DNA of 64,000 nucleotides from Pseudodesulfovibrio profundus (GCF_900217235.1 NZ_LT907975.1:2579001-2643000); one strand, 5' to 3'. Positions 33,420-43,430 are shown, counted from the first letter of the stretch. Made by a program: numbers and translations. The notes: a model not told the origin generated them from the letters alone.

Positions 33420-33585
33420 CCTATTGAATTGACTGGACGCTCAACCAATGCGGCGCGCTGCTGGTCGTGTGTGGCCGGAAGGTGTTGCCGTGCAAGGATA
33501 AATTGTACTTGAAGAAACTTGAAAAGCCCCGTACCTAAGTAACAAAATCTTGCGGTTCATTTCAGAAAAATATGGAGGCCTGATC

Positions 33586-34905
33586 ATGGCACTGTTCACC
33601 AAAGAAGAAGCACTGAAGTATCATTCCGACAAACGCAAAGGGAAGTTGGAAGTCATTTCCATCAAACCGTGCGACAACCAGAAGCACCTTTCCATGGCAT
33701 ACAGCCCCGGTGTTGCCGAAGCGTGTCGCGAAATCGCTGCCGACACCGAAAAGGTGTACGAATACACCAACAAGGGTAACCTGATCGCTGTTGTCTCCAA
33801 TGGAACCGCTGTCCTCGGTCTGGGCAATATCGGTCCTGAAGCAGGCAAGCCGGTCATGGAAGGCAAGGGTGTCCTGTTCAAGATTTTCTCCGACATCGAT
33901 GTGTACGACATCAACATCAAGGCAACCACTCCGGACGAGATTGTCTCTTTCTGCAAAATGCTGGAGCCCACCTTTGGCGGCATCAACCTTGAAGACATCA
34001 AAGCCCCTGAGTGCTTCGAGATCGAGCAGCGCCTGATCGAAGAGATGAACATTCCTGTTTTCCATGATGACCAGCACGGTACCGCCATTATCTCCGGAGC
34101 CGGTATCATCAACGCCCTCGAAATCTCGGGCAAGAAGATCGAAGACATCAAGGTCGTGGTTTCCGGTGCCGGTGCATCCGCCATCGCCTGTTCCGAGTTC
34201 TACGTGTCCATGGGCGTGAAGCGCGAGAATATCTACATGTTCGACTCCCGCGGGCTGATCCACGCCGGTCGCGAGGGGCTTCATGAGTCCAAGAAGGCGT
34301 TTGCCCAGGATAAGGACTACGGTTCTCTGGCCGACGTCATGGTCGGTGCCGATATGTTCCTCGGCTTGTCCGTCAAGGACGCCATCAACAAGGATATGGT
34401 CAAGACCATGGCTGAAAACGCCATCATCTTTGCCTGCGCCAACCCGGACCCGGAAATTCCGTATACCGACGTCAAGGAAGTCCGCCCCGACATCCTGATG
34501 GGTACCGGTCGCTCTGACTTCCCCAACCAGGTCAACAACGTGCTTGGCTTCCCGTTTATCTTCCGTGGCGCCCTCGACTGCCGGGCTACCGCCATCAATG
34601 AGGAAATGAAGCTTGCCTGTGCACAGGCTCTGGCAGATCTGGCCAAGGAACCGGTTCCGCAGGAAATCTGCGACGCCTACGGTGTGGACAAGCTCGAATA
34701 CGGCATTGATTATATCATCCCCAAGCCGCTTGATCCGCGCGTACTGACCTGGCTGGCTCCTGCCGTTGCCAAGGCTGCCATGGATACCGGCGTTGCCAAG
34801 ATTCAGCTCGATCTGGATGCGTACTGCAAGGAATTGGAAACCAGAATGGCTGCTTCCCAAAAGCGCACCAAGTCTGTGGTCGAATCCTTCGGCTACGACT
34901 TCTAG
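33586..34905 (+). CDS. NAD(P)-dependent malic enzyme, short form
   Basis: Oxidative decarboxylation of malate to pyruvate. 439 residues lacking the phosphotransacetylase-like C-terminal domain of long MaeB. Has [21 protein letters not shown], the metal site F-H-D-D-Q-H-G-T-A, and the dinucleotide motif G-A-G-A-S-A-I-A. Start at 33586 with GGAGG 7 nt upstream; the frame is open 36 nt further up but lacks a site. Fits use of organic acids imported by the neighbouring TRAP system. Cofactor preference unresolved. Confidence 0.94.
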   Translation: MALFTKEEALKYHSDKRKGKLEVISIKPCDNQKHLSMAYSPGVAEACREIAADTEKVYEYTNKGNLIAVVSNGTAVLGLGNIGPEAGKPVMEGKGVLFKIFSDIDVYDINIKATTPDEIVSFCKMLEPTFGGINLEDIKAPECFEIEQRLIEEMNIPVFHDDQHGTAIISGAGIINALEISGKKIEDIKVVVSGAGASAIACSEFYVSMGVKRENIYMFDSRGLIHAGREGLHESKKAFAQDKDYGSLADVMVGADMFLGLSVKDAINKDMVKTMAENAIIFACANPDPEIPYTDVKEVRPDILMGTGRSDFPNQVNNVLGFPFIFRGALDCRATAINEEMKLACAQALADLAKEPVPQEICDAYGVDKLEYGIDYIIPKPLDPRVLTWLAPAVAKAAMDTGVAKIQLDLDAYCKELETRMAASQKRTKSVVESFGYDF

Positions 34906-34928
34906 TCTGGCTTCTCAAACGGATATCT

Positions 34929-34961
34929 CGCCCCGTTCCATACACTGGAGCGGGGCGTTTT
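34929..34961 (+). terminator. Terminator of malic enzyme
   Basis: 12-bp stem CGCCCCGTTCCA / TGGAGCGGGGCG (one G.U), 5-nt loop, four T. Confidence 0.9.
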
Positions 34962-35100
34962 CATTGGCGGGACACGGACAGATTCAATGAAGGAGCCGGG
35001 GCGTTAGGTCTACGCCTCAGCCATCTGCCGATGAAGCTTGCAGGGCTATCGTTCGCAGATTATGCTTGAGCAAGCCAGCGATACAGAAGGGGATAGTAGA

Positions 35101-35286
35101 ATGGACGAAGAAACCATGCAGCAGATTCGTGAGCTTGCAGAGAAAAAAGGCATGGACGCCGAGCAGTTGGCCGAAGCCTTGACCGGCGGTGTGCCGGAGG
35201 AATTGCTTGAAGCCATGACCGTGGTGCTCGGTAAAACCGCGCTCTTTGATCTGGCCCTCACCAAAAAAGACGAAACCGCGGATTAA
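35101..35286 (+). CDS. Small acidic helical protein
   Basis: 61 residues, predicted helical: M-D-E-E-T-M-Q-Q-I-R-E-L-A-E-K-K-G-M-D-A-E-Q-L then P-E-E-L-L-E-A-M. No Cys, no membrane part. GGGGATAG before the ATG; a 21-codon longer frame lacks a site. Its TAA overlaps the stop of the antiporter gene on the other strand. No function recognised. Confidence 0.6.
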   Translation: MDEETMQQIRELAEKKGMDAEQLAEALTGGVPEELLEAMTVVLGKTALFDLALTKKDETAD

Positions 35287-36917
35287 GAGGCTGCCGGTTC
35301 CGGCTCTTCTGACCCTTGTGGCAGCTTCGGCTCGATGGACGACAAGTCGATGGTCTTGTTGACATGCGAGGCAAGACCGGTACCAGCCTGGCTGAAGACG
35401 TTGAACGCGGTGTTGACCCCCGCCTCCCGCAGTATCTCGACTTCATCATCATAATAGGCCACGGCGGCCAGTTCGCACGCCAGTCCGTATTCCTTGATTT
35501 TCTTGGCGGCGTAGAGTTGTGTTTCCAACTTGGGAATGGCGAGGACGATCAGTTTGACGCGGGTGTCCTGATACGGCAGCTTGCGCCAGAAATCCGGGTC
35601 CGATACATCGGCAAGGGCCGCCTGCCGTCCCTTCTCAAGCTGTCGGTCAACCGTGTCGGCGCTGAAATCGAGGCCCAGCACCACTGGGCCGAACTTTTCC
35701 GTGAAATAATCGTATGTTCCGGTGCCGATACGCCCCATCCCTATGACAATGATCTGCCATGTTCCGGCCTCAAACGGCTCTTCGTCGGGGTGGCGCTCCT
35801 GCGTCTGGAAACGGCGCAGCCACGGGCGCACCTTGTCGAACAGGTTGTCACCTTTCCGGTTGAACGGAGAAGCCAGCACAAAGGACATGGACAGGGCCAC
35901 GGCAATGGTCAGCAGCCATTCCTGTGGAAGCCAGCCATTGGCTACTGCCATACCGCCAACAATGAGGCCGAACTCCGAGTAGTTCGCCAGATTCAGTGAC
36001 GTGATGAACGAGGTTCGTGCTTTGAGCCGGAACCGCGTGAACAGGAAGAAGAACAGCACGACCTTGAGCGGCAGAACCAGCATGAGCAGGCCGGAAGCCG
36101 AGAGTATTTCCAGGGTCGGTAGTCCTCCCAATCCAATTTCAAGGAAGAACCCGACGAGCAGAAAATCCTTGATGTTGGTCAGTGATTTGGCGAGGTCGCT
36201 GGATCGAGGATGGGGCGCCAGGAGCAGACCGGCGATCAATGCGCCGAGGTCCGCCTTGAGTCCTACCACTTCAAATGCTGCGGCTCCGGCCACGAAAGCG
36301 AGGAAAAAGCCGAAAAGCACCTGCAATTCACCATGCCCGATCCGATCAAGCATGCGCATGAATACCCAACGGGCCACAGGAAGGCCGATCAGGATGGCTA
36401 TGGCCCATGGTGTCGGCAGCTTGCCGGTGGAGAAGGTCAGGAACAGGACCGCAAAGATGTCCTGCATGATCAGGACGCCGATGGCGGTTCGTCCGTTGAG
36501 CGAACTGGATCGGTTGCTTTCGTCCAGAATCTTCACGGCAAAAACCGTGGAGGAAAAGCTGAGGGCAAAGGCAAGGATCAGGGCGGTGGACCAGGAAAAA
36601 TCGGCGAACAACCGAAGCCCTGTGGTGGATAGCCCCATGAGCAGCGCACTGAACGCACAGACGGTTATGAGCATGTGCAGTGTGGCACCGCCCCATACTT
36701 CCGGGCGGAGCAGGCCGCGAATATTCAGTTTGAGGCCAATGGAGAAGAGCAGGATGGTCACGCCGATATCGGCAACCTCGGATAGGATGGGGCCGGAGTC
36801 GTACCCGATGTAGCTCAAGGTGAAGCCTGCCACCAGATAACCCACCAGCGGCGGCAGATTGACCCGGCTAACGAGGTAGCCGCAACCGAATGCGAGTATG
36901 ATGACCAGAGGATCCAT
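35283..36917 (-). CDS. CPA2-type cation:proton antiporter (KefB/YbaL-like)
   Basis: 544 residues. Na_H_Exchanger domain with about 12 helices (1-375), including L-P-P-L-V-G-Y-L-V-A-G, F-S-I-G-L-K-L-N and L-K-A-D-L-G-A-L-I-A-G. C-terminal TrkA-N/RCK domain starts at about residue 393 (V-I-G-M-G-R-I-G) and binds nucleotide. Probably exports K+ against H+. It follows the potassium channel gene by 6 nt on the same strand, so the two form an ion-homeostasis operon. Confidence 0.92.
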   Translation of the reverse strand: MDPLVIILAFGCGYLVSRVNLPPLVGYLVAGFTLSYIGYDSGPILSEVADIGVTILLFSIGLKLNIRGLLRPEVWGGATLHMLITVCAFSALLMGLSTTGLRLFADFSWSTALILAFALSFSSTVFAVKILDESNRSSSLNGRTAIGVLIMQDIFAVLFLTFSTGKLPTPWAIAILIGLPVARWVFMRMLDRIGHGELQVLFGFFLAFVAGAAAFEVVGLKADLGALIAGLLLAPHPRSSDLAKSLTNIKDFLLVGFFLEIGLGGLPTLEILSASGLLMLVLPLKVVLFFFLFTRFRLKARTSFITSLNLANYSEFGLIVGGMAVANGWLPQEWLLTIAVALSMSFVLASPFNRKGDNLFDKVRPWLRRFQTQERHPDEEPFEAGTWQIIVIGMGRIGTGTYDYFTEKFGPVVLGLDFSADTVDRQLEKGRQAALADVSDPDFWRKLPYQDTRVKLIVLAIPKLETQLYAAKKIKEYGLACELAAVAYYDDEVEILREAGVNTAFNVFSQAGTGLASHVNKTIDLSSIEPKLPQGSEEPEPAAS

Positions 36918-36923
36918 GCGTAT

Positions 36924-37703
36924 TTACTGCTCGTTTTTTTCTTTTGCCGTGACAACGCCGCGGGTGACGATGCCGACCATCAGGGCGAACATGACATAGC
37001 TGACCAGACATTCGATCATGGCCAGCAGCTTGGCATCCCACATTTTTGGGGTGAAATCTCCGTAGCCGAGCGTGGTCATGGTCACCACGGTAAAGTATAG
37101 TGAATTCAGGAAAATGTCACCGCCTTGCTGGCTGAATCCAAAGGGAGCAGGCAGTCCGGCGATGAGGTGTGCGCCCTCCAGGGCGGCATTCACCAGCGTG
37201 AAACCGGCAAGCATCGTGACATAGATACGGGAGAGTTCGGAAACCTCACCCCATGTGGCCGTGTAGCCGGGGCGGAGCATGTTGCCCAGGTTCCCGGCGA
37301 ATTCGCGTAGGTGGATGAACAGCAGGACGAGGACAAGGGCAGTCAGTATGAGGATGCCTTCGTTGTGGAGCACGAGCAGGATATCGAGAGCCCCGGCCAG
37401 AAATCCTGCAATTGCAGCATACTGAATGGTTCTTGTTGCCATGAGCGGTTCGGATGACTGTACTTTTGCCAGCCACGCATTGCGTCTTTCATGAAAGAGG
37501 GCCACCAGTCCGGCCACGATGGAACCATTGATTCCAGCGGCGAGGAAATCGGCCCAGCTCAACATTGAATCATTCAATGTGGCGGCAACCGACCGGTCCA
37601 GAAAGAGGTTTGCCATATATAGGGTAATGACCCCGATAAAAAAGCAGGGAACAAAGTGCGTTAAAATGACTCGCCGGAGAGTCGGGTGGTGCGGATGCGT
37701 CAT
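36924..37703 (-). CDS. Two-TM-pore potassium channel with extra helices
   Basis: 259 residues. Helices at about 12-32, 50-70, 92-112, 115-133 and 160-180 precede a pore loop with the selectivity filter T-T-L-G-Y-G-D (residues 210-216) and a final helix (about 225-248). The filter is intact, so K+ selectivity is expected. No cytoplasmic RCK domain; the antiporter downstream carries one. First gene of the pair. Helix number is an estimate. Confidence 0.85.
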   Translation of the reverse strand: MTHPHHPTLRRVILTHFVPCFFIGVITLYMANLFLDRSVAATLNDSMLSWADFLAAGINGSIVAGLVALFHERRNAWLAKVQSSEPLMATRTIQYAAIAGFLAGALDILLVLHNEGILILTALVLVLLFIHLREFAGNLGNMLRPGYTATWGEVSELSRIYVTMLAGFTLVNAALEGAHLIAGLPAPFGFSQQGGDIFLNSLYFTVVTMTTLGYGDFTPKMWDAKLLAMIECLVSYVMFALMVGIVTRGVVTAKEKNEQ

Positions 37704-37824
37704 GGGTGCTCCAGATCGTTGTGTGCCTTCTTATATCCTTGTTTCGATTGTAAATCAAAGGAACTTGGGCGGTGGCCCGCAGGATGGTCTGGTCAAATGC
37801 TCGGCACCCATGTACCATTTAGCC

Positions 37825-38517
37825 ATGTGTGGACGTTTTGCCCTTGGCATCCCTCGAAAAAGATTGGAAGAGGTGCTTGGTTGCCCTGCGCCGGAATCGT
37901 ATGTCCCTCGGTACAACATCAGCCCGTCACAGGGCATTCTGGTTGTCGAGGAACAGGATGGCGTGGTTTCGACGGGCTATCGAAGCTGGGGCCTCATTCC
38001 CTATTGGGCGAAAGCGAGAGAGGCGATACCGGGGCTGATCAATGCCCGATCAGAAACAGTTTTTGAGAAGCCTGCCTTTCGTGACGCAATGCATCGGACT
38101 CGATGCCTTGTTCCGGCCCAGGCTTTTTATGAGTGGGAAAAAACGGGCAACAGGAAACAGCCCTACGCTCTGGGGATGGAGTCGGGCGAGGTGTTTGCCA
38201 TGGCAGGCATCGGTTCCCGGTGGATTGATCCGGTCAGTGGCGAAGTCGTGGATTCCGTCGCCATCCTGACGTGTCAGCCCAATGAGAAGGTCGCTGCCAT
38301 ACATGACAGGATGCCGGTGATTGTGGATGCAATCGACTGGAACCATTGGCTCAATAACGAAAACAGCACGCAGGCACAGCTCGGTTCGCTGCTTGTGCCG
38401 TACCCTGCGGACCGGATGCGTGTCTGGCCGGTTTCCACGGCGGTCAATAGTGTAACAAACGATACGCAGGACCTGTTACGTCCTGAATCGCGAGCAACGC
38501 AGGGGAGTCTTTTCTAG
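37825..38517 (+). CDS. SOS-response-associated peptidase-like protein (SRAP; YedK/HMCES)
   Basis: 230 residues. Shields abasic sites in single-stranded DNA by a thiazolidine cross-link through Cys2: starts M-C-G-R-F-A-L. Other family residues: N-A-R-S-E-T, A-F-Y-E-W-E-K and the H in I-H-D-R-M-P-V-I. The start must be at 37825 so that Cys is exposed after Met removal; the reading frame is open much further upstream. It ends in Q-G-S-L-F, a match to the clamp-binding consensus. No ribosome site is clear. Confidence 0.94.
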   Translation: MCGRFALGIPRKRLEEVLGCPAPESYVPRYNISPSQGILVVEEQDGVVSTGYRSWGLIPYWAKAREAIPGLINARSETVFEKPAFRDAMHRTRCLVPAQAFYEWEKTGNRKQPYALGMESGEVFAMAGIGSRWIDPVSGEVVDSVAILTCQPNEKVAAIHDRMPVIVDAIDWNHWLNNENSTQAQLGSLLVPYPADRMRVWPVSTAVNSVTNDTQDLLRPESRATQGSLF

Positions 38518-38673
38518 AGTTTCTCCAGACATTTGTCGAAGCGGAAAAACGTGGGCGTGTCGGCCTTCAACCCTTGACTATCTTGCGTTTCTGGCTTACC
38601 AATCCTGCTCTTTGCCCGCGCTGGACGGGTATTTTGCGCGTGGAGACCGATATATTTTAGGGAGATAGGACAC

Positions 38674-40215
38674 TTGTTCGAAAGCCTGCAAGACAGATTA
38701 GGCAATGCCTTTCAAAAATTCAAAGGCCAGAAGCAACTCACCGAAGACAATGTCAAGGAAGGGTTGCGTGAGGTTCGCCTTGCGCTGCTCGAAGCTGACG
38801 TCAACTTCAAGGTCGTCAAGCAGTTCGTCGATCAGGTGAAGGAGCGCGCACTCGGCGAAGAGGTCATGAAGGGCCTCGAACCCGGGCAACAGATTATCAA
38901 GATCGTCAATGACGAGTTGGTGGAGCTCCTTGGTGGAGAACAGAAAGACCTGGACATCAATGCCAAACCGCTCAAGCTGATGATGGTCGGCCTGCAGGGT
39001 TCGGGTAAGACCACCAGCTCCGGTAAGATTTCTCTGTATCTGCGTAAACACCACGGCAAGAAGCCGTACCTCGTCCCTGCCGACGTCTATCGTCCGGCCG
39101 CTATTGACCAGCTGACCACGCTGGCCAGACAGCTTGATGTCCCTGTGTATCCGTCTACGCCGGACATGAATCCGGTGGATATCTGTAAGGACGCGCTGAT
39201 AAAGGCCGAAGAGCTCGGCTGCGACCTGATTCTCTTCGATACCGCAGGTCGCCTGCATATCGACGAAGGACTGATGGACGAATTGGAGAACATCAAGAAC
39301 GCGTGTTCTCCCCAGGAAATTTTATTCGTGGCCGATGCCATGACCGGTCAGGACGCCGTAACGGTAGCCGATGCTTTCAATGACAAGCTCGACATCACCG
39401 GCGTGGTGCTGACCAAGATGGATGGTGACGCCCGTGGCGGTGCCGCCCTGTCCATCAAGACCGTAACCGGCAAGTCGGTCAAGTTTGTCGGTGTCGGTGA
39501 AAAACTGTCCGAGTTGGAACTCTTCCACCCGGATCGTATCGCATCCCGCATTCTCGGCATGGGCGACATGATGACGCTCATCGAAAAAGCCCAGACCGAG
39601 ATTGATGAGGATGAAGCCAAGGCCATGGCCGAAAAGATGGCCAAGGCCGAATTCGACTTTGAAGATTTCCGCAGTCACATGCGGAAAATCAAGAAGCTCG
39701 GCTCCATGGAAGGGCTGCTCAAGATGATTCCCGGTATGGGGAACATGATGAAGCAGATGGGCCAGGATGCCCTGCCCGAGGAAGAGATGAACCGCACCGA
39801 AGCGATCATCAACTCCATGACCATGAAGGAGCGCCGCCAGCCCAAGCTCATCAACCAGAGCCGCAAGGAACGTATCGCCAAGGGTGCGGGCGTGAAAGTG
39901 GCCGATGTGAACGTGCTCATCAAGAACTTCAAGCAGATGAGCACCGTCATGCAGACCATGATGGGCGGAGGCAAGTCCAAGAAGAAGAAAGGGCTGATGA
40001 ACAAACTCTCCAGTCTGGCCGGAGGGGGCGGAATGCCCGATATGAGCGCACTCGGCGGTATGCCGGGAATGGACGGAATGCCTGGAATGCCAGGTATGCC
40101 GGGCATGGGTGAGGAAGAGGGCGGCAAGCGCTCCCTTTCCAAGAAAACCCTCAAGGCGCGCAATAAGAAGAAGCTGAACAAAAAGAAAAACAAGAAGAAA
40201 AAGAAGAAAAAATAG
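38674..40215 (+). CDS. ffh: Signal recognition particle protein Ffh
   Basis: GTPase that binds 4.5S RNA and nascent signal sequences. N domain 1-95; G domain with G-L-Q-G-S-G-K-T-T (106-114), D-T-A-G-R, T-K-M-D-G-D-A-R-G-G; M domain with M-I-P-G-M-G and S-R-x-x-R-I-A-K-G-A-G. Starts at a TTG (38674). The C-terminus is unusual: a Gly-Met-Pro repeat zone (about 450-475) followed by a strongly Lys-rich tail. First gene of the ffh-rpsP-khpA-rimM-trmD-rplS cluster. Confidence 0.97.
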   Translation: MFESLQDRLGNAFQKFKGQKQLTEDNVKEGLREVRLALLEADVNFKVVKQFVDQVKERALGEEVMKGLEPGQQIIKIVNDELVELLGGEQKDLDINAKPLKLMMVGLQGSGKTTSSGKISLYLRKHHGKKPYLVPADVYRPAAIDQLTTLARQLDVPVYPSTPDMNPVDICKDALIKAEELGCDLILFDTAGRLHIDEGLMDELENIKNACSPQEILFVADAMTGQDAVTVADAFNDKLDITGVVLTKMDGDARGGAALSIKTVTGKSVKFVGVGEKLSELELFHPDRIASRILGMGDMMTLIEKAQTEIDEDEAKAMAEKMAKAEFDFEDFRSHMRKIKKLGSMEGLLKMIPGMGNMMKQMGQDALPEEEMNRTEAIINSMTMKERRQPKLINQSRKERIAKGAGVKVADVNVLIKNFKQMSTVMQTMMGGGKSKKKKGLMNKLSSLAGGGGMPDMSALGGMPGMDGMPGMPGMPGMGEEEGGKRSLSKKTLKARNKKKLNKKKNKKKKKKK

Positions 40216-40330
40216 CGGTCTATAAGGGTGACCCGGCCCAAGTAGCGCTGTCGGACATCTTTATAATAGATATCAACTTGCCAACTATTGTGCAAAAACG
40301 TATTAAATCATTATTGGGAGTATAAGAATC

Positions 40331-40570
40331 ATGGCTATGAAAATCAGACTGACTCGTATGGGTTCCAAGAAGCGTCCCTTCTACCGCGTCGTGGCTCTCG
40401 ACAGCGCCACCCGTCGCGACGGCCGTCCCGTTGAGTACCTTGGGTACTACAATCCGATGGTCGAACCCAACGAAATCAAGCTCGACATGGAAAAGATCGA
40501 GAAGTGGCTCGCAGAAGGTGCTGAGCCCAGCAACACTGTTCGTTCCCTGCTGAAGAAGGCCGGCAAGTAA
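40331..40570 (+). CDS. rpsP: 30S ribosomal protein S16
   Basis: 79 residues, [19 protein letters not shown] and G-Y-Y-N-P are diagnostic. Component of the small subunit. GGGAG lies 12 nt before the ATG. Standard position after ffh. Confidence 0.97.
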   Translation: MAMKIRLTRMGSKKRPFYRVVALDSATRRDGRPVEYLGYYNPMVEPNEIKLDMEKIEKWLAEGAEPSNTVRSLLKKAGK

Positions 40571-40655
40571 GCACTGTGCTTCCTTTTGTCCGGTTCTCTG
40601 TTGGCAGCTCAAGTTCACGGCGCGAGACGACGCGTCGACATCGGAGGTAGACGTC

Positions 40656-40889
40656 ATGCTGAAAGAGATGATTGAGTACATTGCCAAGTCCCTGGTGGAC
40701 AACCCGGATGAAGTGCATGTGTCTGAAGTCGAAGGCGAGCAGACCTCGGTTATTGAGCTGAAAGTGGCCAAGGAAGACCTTGGCAAGGTGATTGGCAAGC
40801 AGGGCAGAACTGCCCGTGCCATGCGCACCTTGCTTGGAGCCGCGTCCACCAAAGCTCGCAAACGCTCCGTTTTGGAGATTCTCGAGTAG
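40656..40889 (+). CDS. khpA: KH-domain RNA-binding protein KhpA
   Basis: 77-residue single KH domain with [15 protein letters not shown] as the GxxG loop region. Binds RNA; commonly lies between rpsP and rimM. CGGAGG upstream. Confidence 0.94.
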   Translation: MLKEMIEYIAKSLVDNPDEVHVSEVEGEQTSVIELKVAKEDLGKVIGKQGRTARAMRTLLGAASTKARKRSVLEILE

Positions 40890-40901
40890 CATCTGAACGC
40901 T

Positions 40902-41513
40902 ATGACAACACGCCGCAAAGACGGGTTAATTCCCGTAGGCGGAGTGGCGAAGCCGCACGGAATTCGCGGGGAGTTCTGCATAAAGAACTATGCAGACTCC
41001 CCGTTGCTTTTCGATCGCGTTTCCACTCTGTTTCTTCAGGATGGGACCAAAAGTCCCAAGTCGTACGTCATCAATTCCTGGCGAGAGCACAAGGGTCTTG
41101 TGCTGCTCAAATGCCGTGGAATTGATGATCGCGATCAGGCTGAATCCTTGCGCGGACAGGCCGTGCTCATCCGTGAAGAAGACCTGCCGGAGCTGGATGA
41201 CGGCGAGCATTACATCATGGATATGCTCGGATGTCGTGTCGAGCTTCGTGATGGCTCTTACGTGGGGATGCTTGAGCACTTCTACGAAAATGCCGAACAG
41301 GACGTCTGGGTCATTGTAACCGATGACCGTAAAGAGGTCTTGTTGCCGGCTGTTCCTGAATTCGTATTGGATGTGGATCTGGACAATGAGGTCGTGACCA
41401 TCGATCCCCCCGAGGGGTTGTTGGACATTTACCTCAACCCGGAGCCGCCCAAGAAAAAGAAACCCCGCCGCCGTACCCCGAAAAAGAAGAAGGCAGTCGA
41501 TAACGCAGGCTAG
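40902..41513 (+). CDS. rimM: Ribosome maturation factor RimM
   Basis: Assists 30S maturation and binds S19. 203 residues: G-G-V-A-K-P-H-G-I-R-G-E-F (RimM N domain) and the PRC-barrel with G-C-R-V-E-L-R-D-G and the L-L-P-A-V-P-E-F-V-L-D-V-D end. Has an extra Lys/Arg/Pro-rich tail (last 25 residues). Begins 12 nt after khpA. Confidence 0.95.
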   Translation: MTTRRKDGLIPVGGVAKPHGIRGEFCIKNYADSPLLFDRVSTLFLQDGTKSPKSYVINSWREHKGLVLLKCRGIDDRDQAESLRGQAVLIREEDLPELDDGEHYIMDMLGCRVELRDGSYVGMLEHFYENAEQDVWVIVTDDRKEVLLPAVPEFVLDVDLDNEVVTIDPPEGLLDIYLNPEPPKKKKPRRRTPKKKKAVDNAG

Positions 41514-41655
41514 GGCACACACCGTGCCAGTGCCTGAGTTGATGCTTCTTTTGCTCTGTGATGAGCCGTGGTGAAGTTGTCGTGATGTCGGATGCGCAAG
41601 CATCGGGTGTACGGCAATGTTTGGCGACCAAGCGACACCAGCCCAAGGGTAGAAC

Positions 41656-42951
41656 ATGAATTTCCATATCGTATCCATCTTCCCTCACTACTTTGAGTCA
41701 CCGCTGTCGTCGGGACTCATGGGCAAGGCTGTGGATAGCGGGCTGGTCAATCTGGACCACGTTGATGTGCGGCATTTTGCCGGTGGCATCCATAAATCCG
41801 TGGATGATCGTCCGTTTGGCGGTGGCCCCGGCATGCTGCTCAAGCTCGATCCCATGGTCAAGGCCCTCGATTCCATTGAGAAGCCCGGCCGGATCATGAT
41901 GATGTCACCTCGTGGCAAGCCGCTGACCCAGGCCCGTTCCCGAGAGCTGTCTCAAGAAGAGGATGTCACGCTCATCTGTGGTCGCTACGAAGGGATCGAT
42001 GAACGCCTGCTTGATCTGTATGACATCGAGCTGGTCAGTGTCGGCGACTTCGTGCTCAACGGTGGCGAGGCCGGAGCTGTCTGTCTGATCGAGTCCGTGG
42101 CGCGATTGCTGCCGGGATTCATGGGACACGACGATTCCGGTGAAGAGGAATCCTTTTCCGCTGGCCTGCTGGAATACCCGCACTACACCCGACCCGACGA
42201 TTGGGACGGGTTGAAGGTGCCGGAAGTCCTGCGCGGCGGGAATCACGGGGCCATTGATCAATGGCGTCGCGAGTGTTCGCTGGAAACGACCCTCAATGAT
42301 CGACCGGACATGCTTCCCGGAGCCAGTCTGACGGTTGAGGATATCGACTACCTGCGCACCCTTTCCCGGACACGGCTCGGGCGCAACCTCTACATAGCCC
42401 TCTGCCACTATCCCGTTCACAACAAGTTCGGTGAAAAAGTGGCAGTCTCCGTGACCAATCTGGACCTGCACGACATGTCCCGGGTTGCTCGCAGTTACGG
42501 GCTGGGTGGGTTCTATGCTACCACCCCCATCGAGGATCAGAAGGCCTTGGCCGAACAGCTCCTCAACCACTGGAAAGAAGGGGCCGGGAGTATCGCCAAC
42601 CCGGACCGCGCCGAGGCATTTTCAAAGGTGAAGGTTTTTGACGATATTGATTCTGTGGTTCTTGACATTCAGGAACAAACAGGGCAATGTCCCCGGCTCG
42701 CGGCTACGTCTGCACGTTTAGACCGCCGCAAGCAAGCCGAACCTGCTCTTACGTATGAAGAAGTGCAGGGATGGTTAGCCAAATCACCGGTTTTATTGAT
42801 TTTTGGAACCGGTCACGGTTTGGCTGAAGAAGTCCTCTCCAAAGCGGCGGGCATATTGCGGCCCGTTAGATATTTGGACGACTACAACCATCTGTCGGTA
42901 CGAAGTGCGGTTGCGATCATCGTCGACCGGCTTATCGCAGATGAGTACTAA
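41656..42951 (+). CDS. trmD: tRNA (guanine37-N1)-methyltransferase TrmD fused to a second RNA methyltransferase domain
   Basis: Residues 1-235 are TrmD (V-S-I-F-P, D-D-R-P-F-G-G-G-P-G-M, I-C-G-R-Y-E-G-I-D-E-R, G-G-N-H-G-A-I), which methylates G37 of tRNA. Residues about 245-431 are a Methyltrn_RNA_4 (PF09936-like) domain, L-Y-I-A-L-C-H-Y-P-V ... G-T-G-H-G-L, giving 431 residues against about 240-260 in most bacteria. The fusion is known in Desulfovibrio relatives. Downstream rplS starts 16 nt later. Confidence 0.93.
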   Translation: MNFHIVSIFPHYFESPLSSGLMGKAVDSGLVNLDHVDVRHFAGGIHKSVDDRPFGGGPGMLLKLDPMVKALDSIEKPGRIMMMSPRGKPLTQARSRELSQEEDVTLICGRYEGIDERLLDLYDIELVSVGDFVLNGGEAGAVCLIESVARLLPGFMGHDDSGEEESFSAGLLEYPHYTRPDDWDGLKVPEVLRGGNHGAIDQWRRECSLETTLNDRPDMLPGASLTVEDIDYLRTLSRTRLGRNLYIALCHYPVHNKFGEKVAVSVTNLDLHDMSRVARSYGLGGFYATTPIEDQKALAEQLLNHWKEGAGSIANPDRAEAFSKVKVFDDIDSVVLDIQEQTGQCPRLAATSARLDRRKQAEPALTYEEVQGWLAKSPVLLIFGTGHGLAEEVLSKAAGILRPVRYLDDYNHLSVRSAVAIIVDRLIADEY

Positions 42952-42967
42952 TTTTAGGAGAAATACC

Positions 42968-43318
42968 ATGAACGCAATTCAGAAGATCGAAGCCGAACAC
43001 ATTCGTCTCGACATGCCCGATTTCAAGGCCGGTGACACCGTCAAGGTTCACTACCGCATCATCGAGGGTGAAAAAGAACGTATCCAGGTTTTCCAGGGTG
43101 CAGTCCTTCGCCGTCGTCGCGGTACCACCAACTCCACCTTCTCTGTCCGGAAAATTTCCGACGGTGTTGGTGTGGAACGTGTGTTCCCCATGAACTCCCC
43201 CTTCATCGATCGCGTCGAAGTGGTCTCCGAAGGTAAAGTTCGCCGCAGCCGCATCTACTACCTGCGCAACCTGCGTGGTAAGGCTGCCCGCATCAAGTCC
43301 AAGCAGATCTGGGAATAA
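42968..43318 (+). CDS. rplS: 50S ribosomal protein L19
   Basis: 116 residues, F-K-A-G-D-T-V-K-V-H-Y and the R-S-R-I-Y-Y-L-R-N-L-R-G-K-A-A-R-I end are diagnostic. Start chosen at the ATG with AGGAG 8 nt before. Last gene of the cluster; a hairpin follows at 43431. Confidence 0.98.
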   Translation: MNAIQKIEAEHIRLDMPDFKAGDTVKVHYRIIEGEKERIQVFQGAVLRRRRGTTNSTFSVRKISDGVGVERVFPMNSPFIDRVEVVSEGKVRRSRIYYLRNLRGKAARIKSKQIWE

Positions 43319-43430
43319 TTGCTCGAACGTGAATGGGGAAGAGCGGATGACCGTTCAGGGTGCATGTCATAAGAGACAGCCTTCTCCCCGCATTGTTCAC
43401 GAAGCATACCCCACATCATGTCGATATATT

